Shown here piece by piece: positions 11,515-18,578 of a stretch of 26,978 bases of DNA (the stretch's first letter is position 1; every line of letters begins with the position of its first letter). Origin of the DNA: a virus. The position numbers and the translations under genes are program-made. The notes beneath the pieces are model-generated. The model was not told the DNA's origin. It did not search any database and saw nothing but the letters and a program-made list of their open reading frames with translations. The DNA lies in the IMG/VR virus record IMGVR_UViG_3300037808_002020, positions 1-26,978 of that record, one strand, 5' to 3'.

Positions 11515-12552
11515 CTAAATCTTAAATTTTTTCTTATATTTTGCATATGTTTTTACCAGTTCTGATTTAGAGATGCTGGGGTTTCCGGACGTGTCATATT
11601 TGAATCCCATATGATTCGGATCAGCAGCCGGGCTAAATTCGCCTTTCCACATTCTCTTGAATATCTCTGCGGCGGATTCCGATAAAGTCTTTATGAAATA
11701 ATGACTGGGAGTTCTTAGGCCTTTTTCGTCTGGGCCAATCGTGTCAAACACTTTTCCAGCTAGGGCACCAACTCGGCGAATGGCAATGTTCGCGTCGAGG
11801 CGGTCCATAAAACTGAAGTCTGGGTGCGTGAGCGGCTCAACTATCTTTGGGCGCTTTTCTTTCCTACGAGACCACACCTGAAATACACACGGTACATCGT
11901 AGTCTTCCTTTGATCCGCCTAGGTCTTCGATGTAAAAAGAATTCTCAGGCAGGATTATCTCTTTTTCTAGCCAAAAATTCATATTAATTCTGTTTGTTAA
12001 AGTTGCTTTGCGGAATGTCCGCGGCAATATAAATGCTATCTTGCTTGCATACTTGGAAGAGTGTTGAAAAAAGTCTACCGCTAACTTTGAGTTGTTGCCA
12101 AATGGCGGGTTTCCAACAACTGCAATCTTCTCCCCTCTACTGTTTGCAAAATCATAATCAAAAAAGTCACCCTCTTCAATTTCTGGTATTTTTGGGTCTA
12201 TATCAATTCCGTATCTTTTCTCTGCCGGCAGTAGATTGAAAAAATCTCCATGACCAGCAGAAGGTTCGACGATAAAATCAAAACCAGTGAGGTCGACATT
12301 CGTGATACACATCTTTGCAATTTCCGGCTTTGTGTAGTATTGTCCGTTCTCATCTGCGTAGAATGCGGACTTGGTGCCGTATAACTTTGCATGGAGCGTT
12401 TTCGCACTGTTTTTGAGCTTTATTGATTTTGAGCTTTTTGCGAATGTCTCTATCGTCCGAAATAAAGTGTCTTTATCACATTTAGATAGCAGATCTGTAA
12501 AGTCATTAAAATTTGTATTGTCTAGCTCTTCTTGCGTAAAATATTTATTCAC
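11515..12552 (-). CDS. DNA N6-adenine methyltransferase (345 aa)
   Basis: Uses S-adenosylmethionine to methylate adenine in DNA. Motif X-like segment QYYTKPEIAKMC (71-82), AdoMet-binding motif I VEPSAGHGDFF (95-105), acidic motif II region GIDID (115-119), catalytic motif IV VVGNPPFG (146-152). The order X-I-IV with a C-terminal remainder fits the gamma class. GTG start at 12552 with AGGAG 7 nt upstream. It overlaps the preceding 150-aa gene by 8 nt; that gene has endonuclease-like residues, so the pair could be a restriction-modification unit. Otherwise it is an orphan methyltransferase protecting phage DNA. Target sequence cannot be read from the protein. Confidence 0.9.
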   Translation of the reverse strand: MNKYFTQEELDNTNFNDFTDLLSKCDKDTLFRTIETFAKSSKSIKLKNSAKTLHAKLYGTKSAFYADENGQYYTKPEIAKMCITNVDLTGFDFIVEPSAGHGDFFNLLPAEKRYGIDIDPKIPEIEEGDFFDYDFANSRGEKIAVVGNPPFGNNSKLAVDFFQHSSKYASKIAFILPRTFRKATLTNRINMNFWLEKEIILPENSFYIEDLGGSKEDYDVPCVFQVWSRRKEKRPKIVEPLTHPDFSFMDRLDANIAIRRVGALAGKVFDTIGPDEKGLRTPSHYFIKTLSESAAEIFKRMWKGEFSPAADPNHMGFKYDTSGNPSISKSELVKTYAKYKKKFKI

Positions 12553-12997
12553 AGAATAACTCCTTTCTTTTTGTTTTTGTTATTGTTGCTTTTGGGTACT
12601 CTTCTAGAAGCGCGGCGCCGTCTTTGAAAATAACCTTAACTTGCGGAAAATCAATAATATCACAACAAATATATACTAACTCTGCGGCGTGCTTATGTGT
12701 GGTCTCATAACAAAACTTTCTGCCAGACCCTAGCTGGTTTGAGGGCATAAATTTTAAACCTCTACTTGTAAAGTTCTTTGCATCATACTTTTGATTAGTT
12801 TGGTCGATGTGGTCATAACCCTTACATCTTTTTATGTGGGTAAGTTCCGGGAACCAATGTGTCAGTTGAGGTTCAAGAAAGTGCGAAGCTACTCGACCAT
12901 CTTTGAGGAGGTCGATAACCATGGCGCGTGAGAGTGTCCCAAATGAGAAATTTTTAATTGTAAAGTTAAAAACCTTATTTTTAATAATCTTGTGCAT
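12545..12997 (-). CDS. Possible PD-(D/E)xK endonuclease, partner of the methyltransferase (150 aa)
   Basis: Not assigned to a family with certainty. The section HIKRCKGYDHIDQTNQKYDA then K contains Asp 62, Asp 72 and Lys 74 as a plausible D-x(9)-D-A-K nuclease motif. Glu 42 (FLEPQ) could be the helix residue. The following NFTSRGLKFMPSNQLGSGRK is basic and could touch DNA. Start ATG 12997, promoter at 13032-13060, 8-nt overlap with the methyltransferase: the arrangement of a small type II restriction-modification operon. Alternatively an unrelated DNA-binding protein. Confidence 0.55.
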   Translation of the reverse strand: MHKIIKNKVFNFTIKNFSFGTLSRAMVIDLLKDGRVASHFLEPQLTHWFPELTHIKRCKGYDHIDQTNQKYDAKNFTSRGLKFMPSNQLGSGRKFCYETTHKHAAELVYICCDIIDFPQVKVIFKDGAALLEEYPKATITKTKRKELFCE

Positions 12998-13031
12998 AAC
13001 AGCTAACCTTGCTTTTTTAGTCTAGTAACTT

Positions 13032-13060
13032 ACTATACTATGATTAGCAGCAAAAGTCAA
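13032..13060 (-). promoter_or_regulatory. Sigma-70 promoter of the candidate restriction-modification operon
   Basis: TTGACT (13055-13060), 17-nt spacer, TATAGT (13032-13037), in the gap after the lipoprotein gene. Confidence 0.75.
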
Positions 13061-13068
13061 TCAATATT

Positions 13069-13374
13069 TTACTGAAAGTAGTGACAATTTTCTTCTTGCC
13101 ATTGTAGCGACAAGGGTGGCGAGCACTGGTCCCTCTCTAGGAGCCAGCAGAATGCTTTATGGTTTCTACCCTCATGGGACCAGAAGCACTCTTCCTCGCA
13201 TGGTTGGCCGTGGGCTGCGGACAGTGGGTTATAACAAATCCACACCCTTGAAGAATTTTCTAAGAGAAGCGCATCAACGGCCTCGGTCGAAGCATCAAGG
13301 TCCGAAACTTCGGCTGCGGGGTCATCGCAGCTAAGAAATAAAAAAATTATACAAAAAATTATTATTTTATACAT
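13069..13374 (-). CDS. Cys-rich lipoprotein (101 aa)
   Basis: Signal sequence MYKIIIFCIIFLFLSC ends in a lipobox (LFLSC), so Cys 16 would be lipidated and the protein tethered to a membrane. The mature part starts DDPAAE, has an acidic linker and then a compact Cys-rich domain (VWICYNP, GQPCEEECFW, AFCWLLERDQC, ENCHYF). These would form about four disulfides in the periplasm or at the surface. No clear ribosome-binding site; the metallopeptidase gene stops 6 nt upstream, suggesting coupling. The role is unknown; superinfection exclusion is one known job of phage lipoproteins. Confidence 0.75.
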   Translation of the reverse strand: MYKIIIFCIIFLFLSCDDPAAEVSDLDASTEAVDALLLENSSRVWICYNPLSAAHGQPCEEECFWSHEGRNHKAFCWLLERDQCSPPLSLQWQEENCHYFQ

Positions 13375-13380
13375 CGTTAA

Positions 13381-13734
13381 TCACAGATATTTAATCCAAG
13401 AATATCTTCTTCTTTCTGTCAGATAATCCTTATTGCATTCATTGGAGTATGCCTCTCTCTCGAAGGGGTTTTCGCGATACGATTTAACCCCGCTGCGGTA
13501 TTTGACTAATCCAATGAGCCAGAACGATAAATAGAATAGAAAAAAGAAAATAAAAGCCATTTCTAACTGCTGCTGGAAATGAACGGTTTCATGCCTCTTG
13601 GTTACGGGCGACATATACCCCCTTGAAAAGACGAAGCCCATTAAAGATATCGCACCTATCTCAATAGGTGAAATCTTTGATAGCCACACAGGAATGCGAC
13701 TATTCTCTATAAACATGGGCTTCCAGCTCTTCAT
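13381..13734 (-). CDS. Putative membrane zinc metallopeptidase-like protein (117 aa)
   Basis: RHETVHFQQQ (47-56) contains the zincin motif HExxH at 48-52. It is followed by a membrane-embedded hydrophobic stretch (AFIFFFLFYLSFWLIGLV, 60-77) and NPFEREAYSN, where Glu 92 or 94 may be the third zinc ligand. A first hydrophobic segment covers about 24-37. This matches a family of short conserved phage/bacterial membrane proteins I recognise by its IPVWLSK, RHExxH and RFEREAY-type blocks; activity is not established. ATG 13734 overlaps the Smr-fusion stop (ATGA). Confidence 0.7.
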   Translation of the reverse strand: MKSWKPMFIENSRIPVWLSKISPIEIGAISLMGFVFSRGYMSPVTKRHETVHFQQQLEMAFIFFFLFYLSFWLIGLVKYRSGVKSYRENPFEREAYSNECNKDYLTERRRYSWIKYL

Positions 13735-14156
13735 CTCTCTACAACCACTAGTGTGCCTGGATTATGGACGCTCTCTATTCCACAGTGCCACCCATACTCC
13801 TTCACGATACGATCCACAAGATACTTCATCTGATCTGAGTTTCCTGTTATTATCTTACATGGTAGTTCTACAAAATTTAAGAAGTTTTTTACTTCTTCTT
13901 CTACATTGAGGTGCTTGACACCGTGTAAGTCTAGGCTTCTCATCTTATTTTGCACTCTTCTTCTTTTTTTGCTCCCGTAAGCTATCGACACTTCAGAAGA
14001 CTTATTATCAAAATTGCTCCACAAGGTTTCTTTCTTCGACCGGTTGATGTGACCTCCTAAAAAATAATATATATATTTAGGCGTCACCTTGGTCACTACT
14101 GCGGCTCTTGGGCCGGCGGTGATCATATCACCCTTTCTAATTTTATAACCCTTCAA
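13731..14156 (-). CDS. SH3-like module fused to a Smr domain (141 aa)
   Basis: The N-terminal 50 residues open KIRKGDMITAGPRAAVVTKV and continue YIYYFLGG, a GDxI module like the array proteins. After a basic linker (SKKRRRVQN) comes a C-terminal Smr domain (about 73-141). It has SLDLHGVKHLNVEEEV, IITGNSDQM in place of the usual TGxG loop, and a closing VHNPGTLVVVE. Smr domains cut or bind RNA or branched DNA. TTG start at 14156, strongly supported by AAGGAG 6 nt upstream and overlapping the previous stop (TTGA). The fusion suggests that GDLV-type modules may recruit or sense nucleic acid. Confidence 0.8.
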   Translation of the reverse strand: MKGYKIRKGDMITAGPRAAVVTKVTPKYIYYFLGGHINRSKKETLWSNFDNKSSEVSIAYGSKKRRRVQNKMRSLDLHGVKHLNVEEEVKNFLNFVELPCKIITGNSDQMKYLVDRIVKEYGWHCGIESVHNPGTLVVVER

Positions 14157-14452
14157 CTTTGCTCCTTTATATTTTCTTTTTTCTCTAACTTAAATAGCCA
14201 ATTGGTTGAGACGAAACCAAGCGAGTCATTAACTCGGTTTTGTTTAGACACCATTTTGGCAAAAAAGTTTTGATATTTTGTACCGGGTTGCATCATCACT
14301 AGTCCCAGCTCCCTATGATTTTTGCCTTTAGATTCATCTTTGTATACATCTATTATCTCCAGAAGGACACCCACCCATTCTTTCCCATGTAGAAGGTGGT
14401 ATACCAGATCTCCAACCTTTATCTCTCTGGTGTTCGATATCTTCTTCCGCAT
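14153..14452 (-). CDS. GDLV-family protein (99 aa)
   Basis: A larger family member: residues 11-17 are IKVGDLVYHLLHG, then WVGVLLEIIDVYKDE and LGLVMMQPGTKYQ as successive strands, and a C-terminal FVSTNWLFKLEKK close. It has ten extra N-terminal residues and a 25-residue central insertion compared with array copies. ATG 14452. An alternative frame on the same strand (14334-14537) overlaps its first 119 nt. Confidence 0.75.
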   Translation of the reverse strand: MRKKISNTREIKVGDLVYHLLHGKEWVGVLLEIIDVYKDESKGKNHRELGLVMMQPGTKYQNFFAKMVSKQNRVNDSLGFVSTNWLFKLEKKENIKEQS

Positions 14453-14537
14453 AATAAGTAATTACCCCTAGAGTAATTAATGAGAAGATCCAAAGAATCA
14501 CAATAATCGGCATAATTTTATTTAATAAATCGCACAT
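14334..14537 (-). CDS. Possible overlapping single-pass membrane protein (67 aa)
   Basis: The frame reads MCDLLNKIMPIIVILWIFSL with a hydrophobic helix to about residue 28, then a soluble charged tail. The helix is encoded in 14453-14537, which has no other explanation; the tail is out of frame within the GDLV gene. No good ribosome-binding site. It could be a true overlapping gene, or a short membrane gene whose tail is incidental. Lysis genes often overlap like this, but evidence for that role is absent. Confidence 0.4.
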   Translation of the reverse strand: MCDLLNKIMPIIVILWIFSLITLGVITYYAEEDIEHQRDKGWRSGIPPSTWERMGGCPSGDNRCIQR

Positions 14538-14604
14538 AATAATTTAAAGTCATTGAAAACAATATAGCTATTAATGCAATCCAAGGGTGTTTTATATCAA
14601 ACAT
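14518..14604 (-). CDS. Possible membrane micro-protein (28 aa)
   Basis: MFDIKHPWIALIAILFSMTL then NYYVRFIK: one hydrophobic helix with a basic end. ATG 14604 overlaps the LeuA-domain-like gene's stop by 8 nt, and the next membrane frame starts within its end. Small size and no clear ribosome-binding site keep confidence low. Confidence 0.4.
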   Translation of the reverse strand: MFDIKHPWIALIAILFSMTLNYYVRFIK

Positions 14605-15190
14605 ATGAGTTAATCTTTGCTAAAGATGCCAAATCAGAAAGACACTCCTGCGCGACGTCGCCTCGATTTCGAGAATTTGCATCTTCTAGAATAGATTTGA
14701 GCTTATAAAACGCCTTATCACAGTTCATGTAAAACTGAAATGCCTCCAAGGCCGATACAAAGCTTGAGCGGCCAATGGATTTCGAGCGTGATGAGAACTC
14801 AGAAACACCATATCCGGCGATCTCTAATCTAAAAATGACGTCAGTTGATGCGTCAGAGCCTAGGCTTCTTGAAGAGGCGCCAAAAATTGGCTTCACCACT
14901 AGATCAACTAACTTTAGGTGTCTCAAAGACTTAAACTCTTCCCCAAATGTTTGATGGCATTTTTCGAAGACGGCGTCGACTAGACCATGGGCTTTAACCT
15001 CTTTGAATTGGTACAGCTTCTTTCTTGAAGACCCCAACCTTTCAAACGAAAAACATACGCTAGTCTGCTCTGTATCATAGGATTCTCTTGTTTTGATTTC
15101 TAGCGGATTTAACTTAATTATTTCTTTACCTAGGCGCTTTGACAACATACTCTTAACATCTTCTCGGCGGAAGTCTTTTGGGGCCTTCAC
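14597..15190 (-). CDS. Stand-alone LeuA allosteric-domain-like protein (197 aa)
   Basis: Residues about 66-157 resemble the C-terminal regulatory domain of 2-isopropylmalate/citramalate synthases. Seen are HGLVDAVFEKC, LRHLKLVDLVVKPI (strand matching LVDYxVxI), LGSDASTDVIFRLEIAGYGV (matching GTDAxxxVxI) and SKSIGRSSFVSALEAFQFYM (closing helix). No catalytic barrel is present, so it cannot be a synthase. It might bind a small ligand or merely share the fold. GTG start at 15190 overlaps the 597-aa gene's stop by one base. Based on pattern memory, not alignment. Confidence 0.55.
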   Translation of the reverse strand: MKAPKDFRREDVKSMLSKRLGKEIIKLNPLEIKTRESYDTEQTSVCFSFERLGSSRKKLYQFKEVKAHGLVDAVFEKCHQTFGEEFKSLRHLKLVDLVVKPIFGASSRSLGSDASTDVIFRLEIAGYGVSEFSSRSKSIGRSSFVSALEAFQFYMNCDKAFYKLKSILEDANSRNRGDVAQECLSDLASLAKINSYV

Positions 15191-16983
15191 TATTCTAACC
15201 TTTCTAGACCTGCTGAAACTTTGAATAAAGTTTTTACATTTGATAATCTCCGGACATCTCTCAGGATTCTAACCTTCACGTCCTCAGGTGACCTGAATTG
15301 ACCAGGGATGGAGGGAATAAACTTGATAGAGAGACCAGCTATGTATCTCCCGTCAGCAATCTTTTGATTTTTAATGACAACAGTTACAATTGTAACATTT
15401 GGAAGTGCGCGCAGATCTGCCAAGATATCATCGAGGCCGCGGGTTTTATTCTCTTCCAGTGTCAAGCTGTAAGTGAGCATACAGTAGAACTTGTAAATAC
15501 CGCGCTGTCGGCTGCGGCCTTTTTCCTCGTTTAAACTCATCTCCACTTTATCATAAAAGGAGTTCTTTGTCAAGGGTTTCCTACTTTCCTGAACAGGCGA
15601 ATGAGGTGACCTCTGAGGCCGGCTGTCTTGACGGTATCCCCTCTGGGTGAAGACCGAGTTAATCAACTGTAACATATCATCATGATCTTTTTGAGCGGAA
15701 GAAAGCGTGAAAGCGCAAAACTCCCTGAACCCTTCTACATCGTTAGCTGTCATCAAGCCCTGTTTAAGCTGGAAAAAGACAGCAATATCGCCGTGGTCGT
15801 TTTCTATTCTTATTTCCTCAAAGCCAGCATATCCTGCTTGGTCCAGGCGGGCCCATATGGCGCCTGATAATTCTCTTGATTCTTTAAAATCAATTGATTC
15901 TAATGAGCGTTCGGTATTCGAGAACAGGCTATCCCGGGTGTCAATGTCGATTTGCATTGTGGCCCCATAACTGACATGGGCATCGCCACGATCAAGGAAG
16001 GGATGCTGTTCTATCTCAAACCATGGTGTTATGTGCTCCAAATCTTCGTCCGCCTCGTTCTGGATCAGCTCACAAGCGCGCTGTGTGGCGACCAAGGTGT
16101 CCGGGGGTGGATTGTCTTCGACTGATTGTTTTGCTGAAGATGTAATATCATGATAGATTTGGCTGTTCAGATTTTTTAAGAAGCCTTCATCTTTACCTTT
16201 ATAATCGGGCATTCCGTCTAGATGCTCTCTTATAATATCCCATAGATCGTCGGGGTTCTGCGCCTTGTTTGGGGCATCGTGAAGCATAGTCAAATCGCCA
16301 TCTTGGTCAAACTCTAAAGTGATCAGGTGGTTTGGGTGACCTTCTTGCAGCCCATAGAAGTAGGACATCACAAAGACCTTGCCTTCCTCTTCAGTGTACT
16401 GCACAAAGTAGTTTCTTTTTTCTGGTTCTGATATGCACCAATCTGTAAGTCTTGGATTCTGTCCGTAATAGCAGCTAGCTTGTTCTGTCAGCGGGCGGAT
16501 AGCAAAAACACCATGATCAGCGTAGATGACTTCTGAATTCTCTTCTGCTTGTTTTTTATCTGCTGTAGCCTTTTGTGCTTTTGCCGACGTCGTGACGCCT
16601 AGCTTATCTAGCTCTCTCTTGATTTCTTCATCATGGTATTTGTATATGTCTTTTTCTTCAAATTTGTGTTGGTTTTGATCGAAAAGCATAACATGGTCAA
16701 GTATGGCTTCGCACATCTCCAGGACGTCTGGATCACTCCTTATTTCGTCTGGGTCGGCGAACGATCCGATGATCCGGTCAGCTTCCCTAGCGAACCACAT
16801 AAGATATTTTGATACACCTTTCGGGCCCATCAGATGGTTAATCTGTCGTTGTCCCCAATTGATCCAGCCGGAGGCCTCCAAGACAGGATACTTGGCTTTT
16901 ACATCTTTTAGCCTTGCCTCAAGAAGAAACCCGGGCCACCGGGATTCAATCAAGTACTCTTTCCACTGTTTATTAAATTGCAT
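15190..16983 (-). CDS. Large phage protein, probably virion-associated (597 aa)
   Basis: Function unknown. N-terminal block (WKEYLIESRWPGFLLEARLK, KYPVLEASGWINW, YLMWFAREADRI) resembles openings of conserved proteins in large phages. A middle block ASCYYGQNPRLTDWCI (189-204) resembles an YGxxTxWC domain of unknown role. The C-terminal 110 residues (RQRGIYKFYCMLTYSL, LDDILADLRALPNVTIVTVV, RILRDVRRLSNVKTLFKV) look like a ferredoxin-like fold. No signal or membrane segment. The ATG at 16983 has AAGGTG upstream. Its size and company suggest a structural or packaging role; this is inference. Confidence 0.65.
   Translation of the reverse strand: MQFNKQWKEYLIESRWPGFLLEARLKDVKAKYPVLEASGWINWGQRQINHLMGPKGVSKYLMWFAREADRIIGSFADPDEIRSDPDVLEMCEAILDHVMLFDQNQHKFEEKDIYKYHDEEIKRELDKLGVTTSAKAQKATADKKQAEENSEVIYADHGVFAIRPLTEQASCYYGQNPRLTDWCISEPEKRNYFVQYTEEEGKVFVMSYFYGLQEGHPNHLITLEFDQDGDLTMLHDAPNKAQNPDDLWDIIREHLDGMPDYKGKDEGFLKNLNSQIYHDITSSAKQSVEDNPPPDTLVATQRACELIQNEADEDLEHITPWFEIEQHPFLDRGDAHVSYGATMQIDIDTRDSLFSNTERSLESIDFKESRELSGAIWARLDQAGYAGFEEIRIENDHGDIAVFFQLKQGLMTANDVEGFREFCAFTLSSAQKDHDDMLQLINSVFTQRGYRQDSRPQRSPHSPVQESRKPLTKNSFYDKVEMSLNEEKGRSRQRGIYKFYCMLTYSLTLEENKTRGLDDILADLRALPNVTIVTVVIKNQKIADGRYIAGLSIKFIPSIPGQFRSPEDVKVRILRDVRRLSNVKTLFKVSAGLERLE
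15545..15573 (-). promoter_or_regulatory. Weak internal promoter candidate
   Basis: TTGACA (15568-15573), 17-nt spacer, TAAAGT (15545-15550) inside the 597-aa gene. The -35 is perfect, the -10 is two bases off. It could serve the LeuA-domain-like gene. Confidence 0.3.
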
Positions 16984-17027
16984 AAATGAAACACCTTTTT
17001 ATACTAAATAGTTGCTAAGCAGTAGTG

Positions 17028-17366
17028 TTAATAAAAAATTTGTATTAGAATAATTAATATTGACAAGCCTAGGCAAATCATGGTTTTCGTAGTGAACATG
17101 GATTCTCCGAGCAAAAACCAAGTTAGCACAGGAAATACCACGAAACCAGTGCAAGAACCAATGAACCGAGCTGACCAAACTGAACCTGTTGCATCTGATA
17201 CTATTTTCCATGCATACCAGAAAGCAACGCTAGTTGGTATACCGATCAAGATGGCTGACATTAGCGGCTTATCTTCCCACCATTCTGACATTCTCTGTAG
17301 GTTCAATTGATACCAACCCAAGATCTGACCCAAAGTAAAGATTCCGATACCGACCCAGAGGCTCAT
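17028..17366 (-). CDS. Small multi-pass membrane protein (112 aa)
   Basis: Four hydrophobic segments can be read: about 2-17, 35-53, 66-85 and 93-111. Between them are RMSEWWEDKPL, WKIVSDATGSVWSARFIGSC and GESMFTTKT. The layout and size resemble small drug/metabolite transporters of the SMR/EamA type, yet no clear signature is present. The ATG follows the previous stop directly, with GGAG upstream. Probably inner membrane. Transport substrate, if any, unknown. Confidence 0.75.
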   Translation of the reverse strand: MSLWVGIGIFTLGQILGWYQLNLQRMSEWWEDKPLMSAILIGIPTSVAFWYAWKIVSDATGSVWSARFIGSCTGFVVFPVLTWFLLGESMFTTKTMICLGLSILIILIQIFY

Positions 17367-17711
17367 TCAATTCTCCAATAAGTTTGTGTTCTCAAGCTGG
17401 ACTGCGGAGGCAGCGCGGATTGAGGTTGCAATGGTTGAGATCATCTTGATCTCTGGACCTTCTAGATACAACTCTTCCACACAAGCTTCCTCTGCTTGGG
17501 CTAATAAGTCCTCAATATAAGATATGACTACCTCGCAAGAAATCTTCAACTCCATCAAGGTGAGCATAGATGTCCTCCCCAAGATAAAATTAGATTTATA
17601 GTGATCCTGCAATAGTGAGTCTATCTTAATCAGGTAGGTTCCAATTGGCCGGTGGATGTTCTCTAGGATCGAGATATCTACTTTGTGTCTTTTTGGCGGG
17701 TCTTGAGACAT
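17367..17711 (-). CDS. Hypothetical helical protein (114 aa)
   Basis: Unrecognised. Predicted almost entirely helical (YLIKIDSLLQDHYKSNFILG, ISCEVVISYIEDLLAQAEEA), acidic in the centre, no signal or membrane segment. It is located between glutaredoxin (3 nt upstream) and the membrane protein (adjacent). Ribosome-binding site weak, suggesting coupled translation. Confidence 0.7.
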   Translation of the reverse strand: MSQDPPKRHKVDISILENIHRPIGTYLIKIDSLLQDHYKSNFILGRTSMLTLMELKISCEVVISYIEDLLAQAEEACVEELYLEGPEIKMISTIATSIRAASAVQLENTNLLEN

Positions 17712-17714
17712 ATG

Positions 17715-17972
17715 TTATTGACTTTCTTTCTCGTATTCTAAGAGGTCTGAATAACCTCCTACCTTTTTAGTATACCCTGTTTCTAGGTTATTTGCAAGTA
17801 TAATTGGCACCGTCTTCTGCTCATAGAAAGTTTTCTTTTCTTCTAAGATATCTTCTCTGTCTTTGTAGTCCAAGAATGCAAACTGCAAATTTTTGGCCAC
17901 ACAAAAGTCAACTGCATGCATACAAAAAGGACAAGTAGATCTGCCGAAGATAATAAATCGGTCTTCAATCAT
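17715..17972 (-). CDS. Glutaredoxin-like protein (85 aa)
   Basis: A small thioredoxin-fold protein that reduces disulfides using glutathione, in phages often as electron donor for ribonucleotide reductase. IIFGRSTCPFCMHA carries the redox motif CPFC (14-17), TVPII (54-58) the cis-proline, and GGYSDLLEY (72-80) the glutathione-site loop. Full length for the family. Overlaps the upstream gene by 8 nt. A reductase gene is not in this window. Confidence 0.9.
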   Translation of the reverse strand: MIEDRFIIFGRSTCPFCMHAVDFCVAKNLQFAFLDYKDREDILEEKKTFYEQKTVPIILANNLETGYTKKVGGYSDLLEYEKESQ

Positions 17973-18252
17973 TTAATATAGATCTCCCATTTCGGTGTTC
18001 GGTAGCTTCAGAGTAGATTGATTCAGCAGTACCAAAAGCAATAATGTCTTCAATCTTGTTTCCATGCGTAACCTTCAATAGCGAGAATCTCTCTTTTGAA
18101 AACTTTGATTTTTCAGATAATAGAAAATGGTCGGCGCCTCGGTAGTCCGTTATCGATACAATATTATCACTGTTGATATATATGTTTTTTGGTACGATAT
18201 TTCTCTTGTGGCCCTGGTTTTCTATTACTAATTGCCTTATTTTGAGTAGCAT
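17965..18252 (-). CDS. Hypothetical protein (95 aa)
   Basis: Unrecognised. AAGGAA precedes the ATG at 18252. Mostly beta: LLKIRQLVIENQ, KNIYINSDNIVSITDYRG, FSLLKVTHGNKIEDIIAFGT, then a short helix (AESIYSEAT). The IYINxDxIVSI stretch recalls small bacterial regulators with a single beta-sheet domain, but the resemblance is too weak to name. Basic at the start, no membrane segment. Confidence 0.7.
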   Translation of the reverse strand: MLLKIRQLVIENQGHKRNIVPKNIYINSDNIVSITDYRGADHFLLSEKSKFSKERFSLLKVTHGNKIEDIIAFGTAESIYSEATEHRNGRSILND

Positions 18253-18267
18253 TTTTTTCCTTTTTTG

Positions 18268-18537
18268 TTAATGTCCAAGTGACTTAAGCACAAAAGCACC
18301 AATGAGACCGATGACTGTGGTGAACAGTGTCCATATCATCCTGGAAGATGTCTGTTTCCAACTTTCTAGTTCCCTTAGTCTGGCATAAAGCCCATTATCA
18401 GGATTGTAGACTGCCTCTTTGATTTTTCCAATGTCTTCGGACATTTGTTCTTGTTTGTCTTGCATTACATCGATGCCTGTACATACTCTGTCTATTTTGT
18501 TTTGTATTTCTAAAAATTGTTCATTGTTTTCTGCCAT
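18268..18537 (-). CDS. Coiled coil plus C-terminal membrane segment, holin/XhlA-like (89 aa)
   Basis: Residues 5-58 are polar with heptad-like spacing (FLEIQNKIDRVCTGIDVMQD, QMSEDIGKIKEAV). They are followed by WKQTSSRMIWTLFTTVIGLI and a tail-anchored hydrophobic helix to LKSLGH. This architecture is typical of hemolysin XhlA-like and some holin proteins that act at the inner membrane during lysis. Excellent ribosome-binding site AGGAGG. Located directly after groEL, separated by a hairpin. Holin function is an inference from topology. Confidence 0.65.
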   Translation of the reverse strand: MAENNEQFLEIQNKIDRVCTGIDVMQDKQEQMSEDIGKIKEAVYNPDNGLYARLRELESWKQTSSRMIWTLFTTVIGLIGAFVLKSLGH

Positions 18538-18557
18538 AAGAAGACCCTCCTATGTGT

Positions 18558-18578
18558 CGACACTAATAAGTAGTGTCG
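18558..18578 (-). repeat. Hairpin immediately after the groEL stop
   Basis: CGACACTA and TAGTGTCG form a perfect 8-bp stem with a 5-nt loop, starting at the base after the TAA. No T-run follows, so it is more likely an mRNA stabiliser or processing site than a terminator. Confidence 0.65.
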
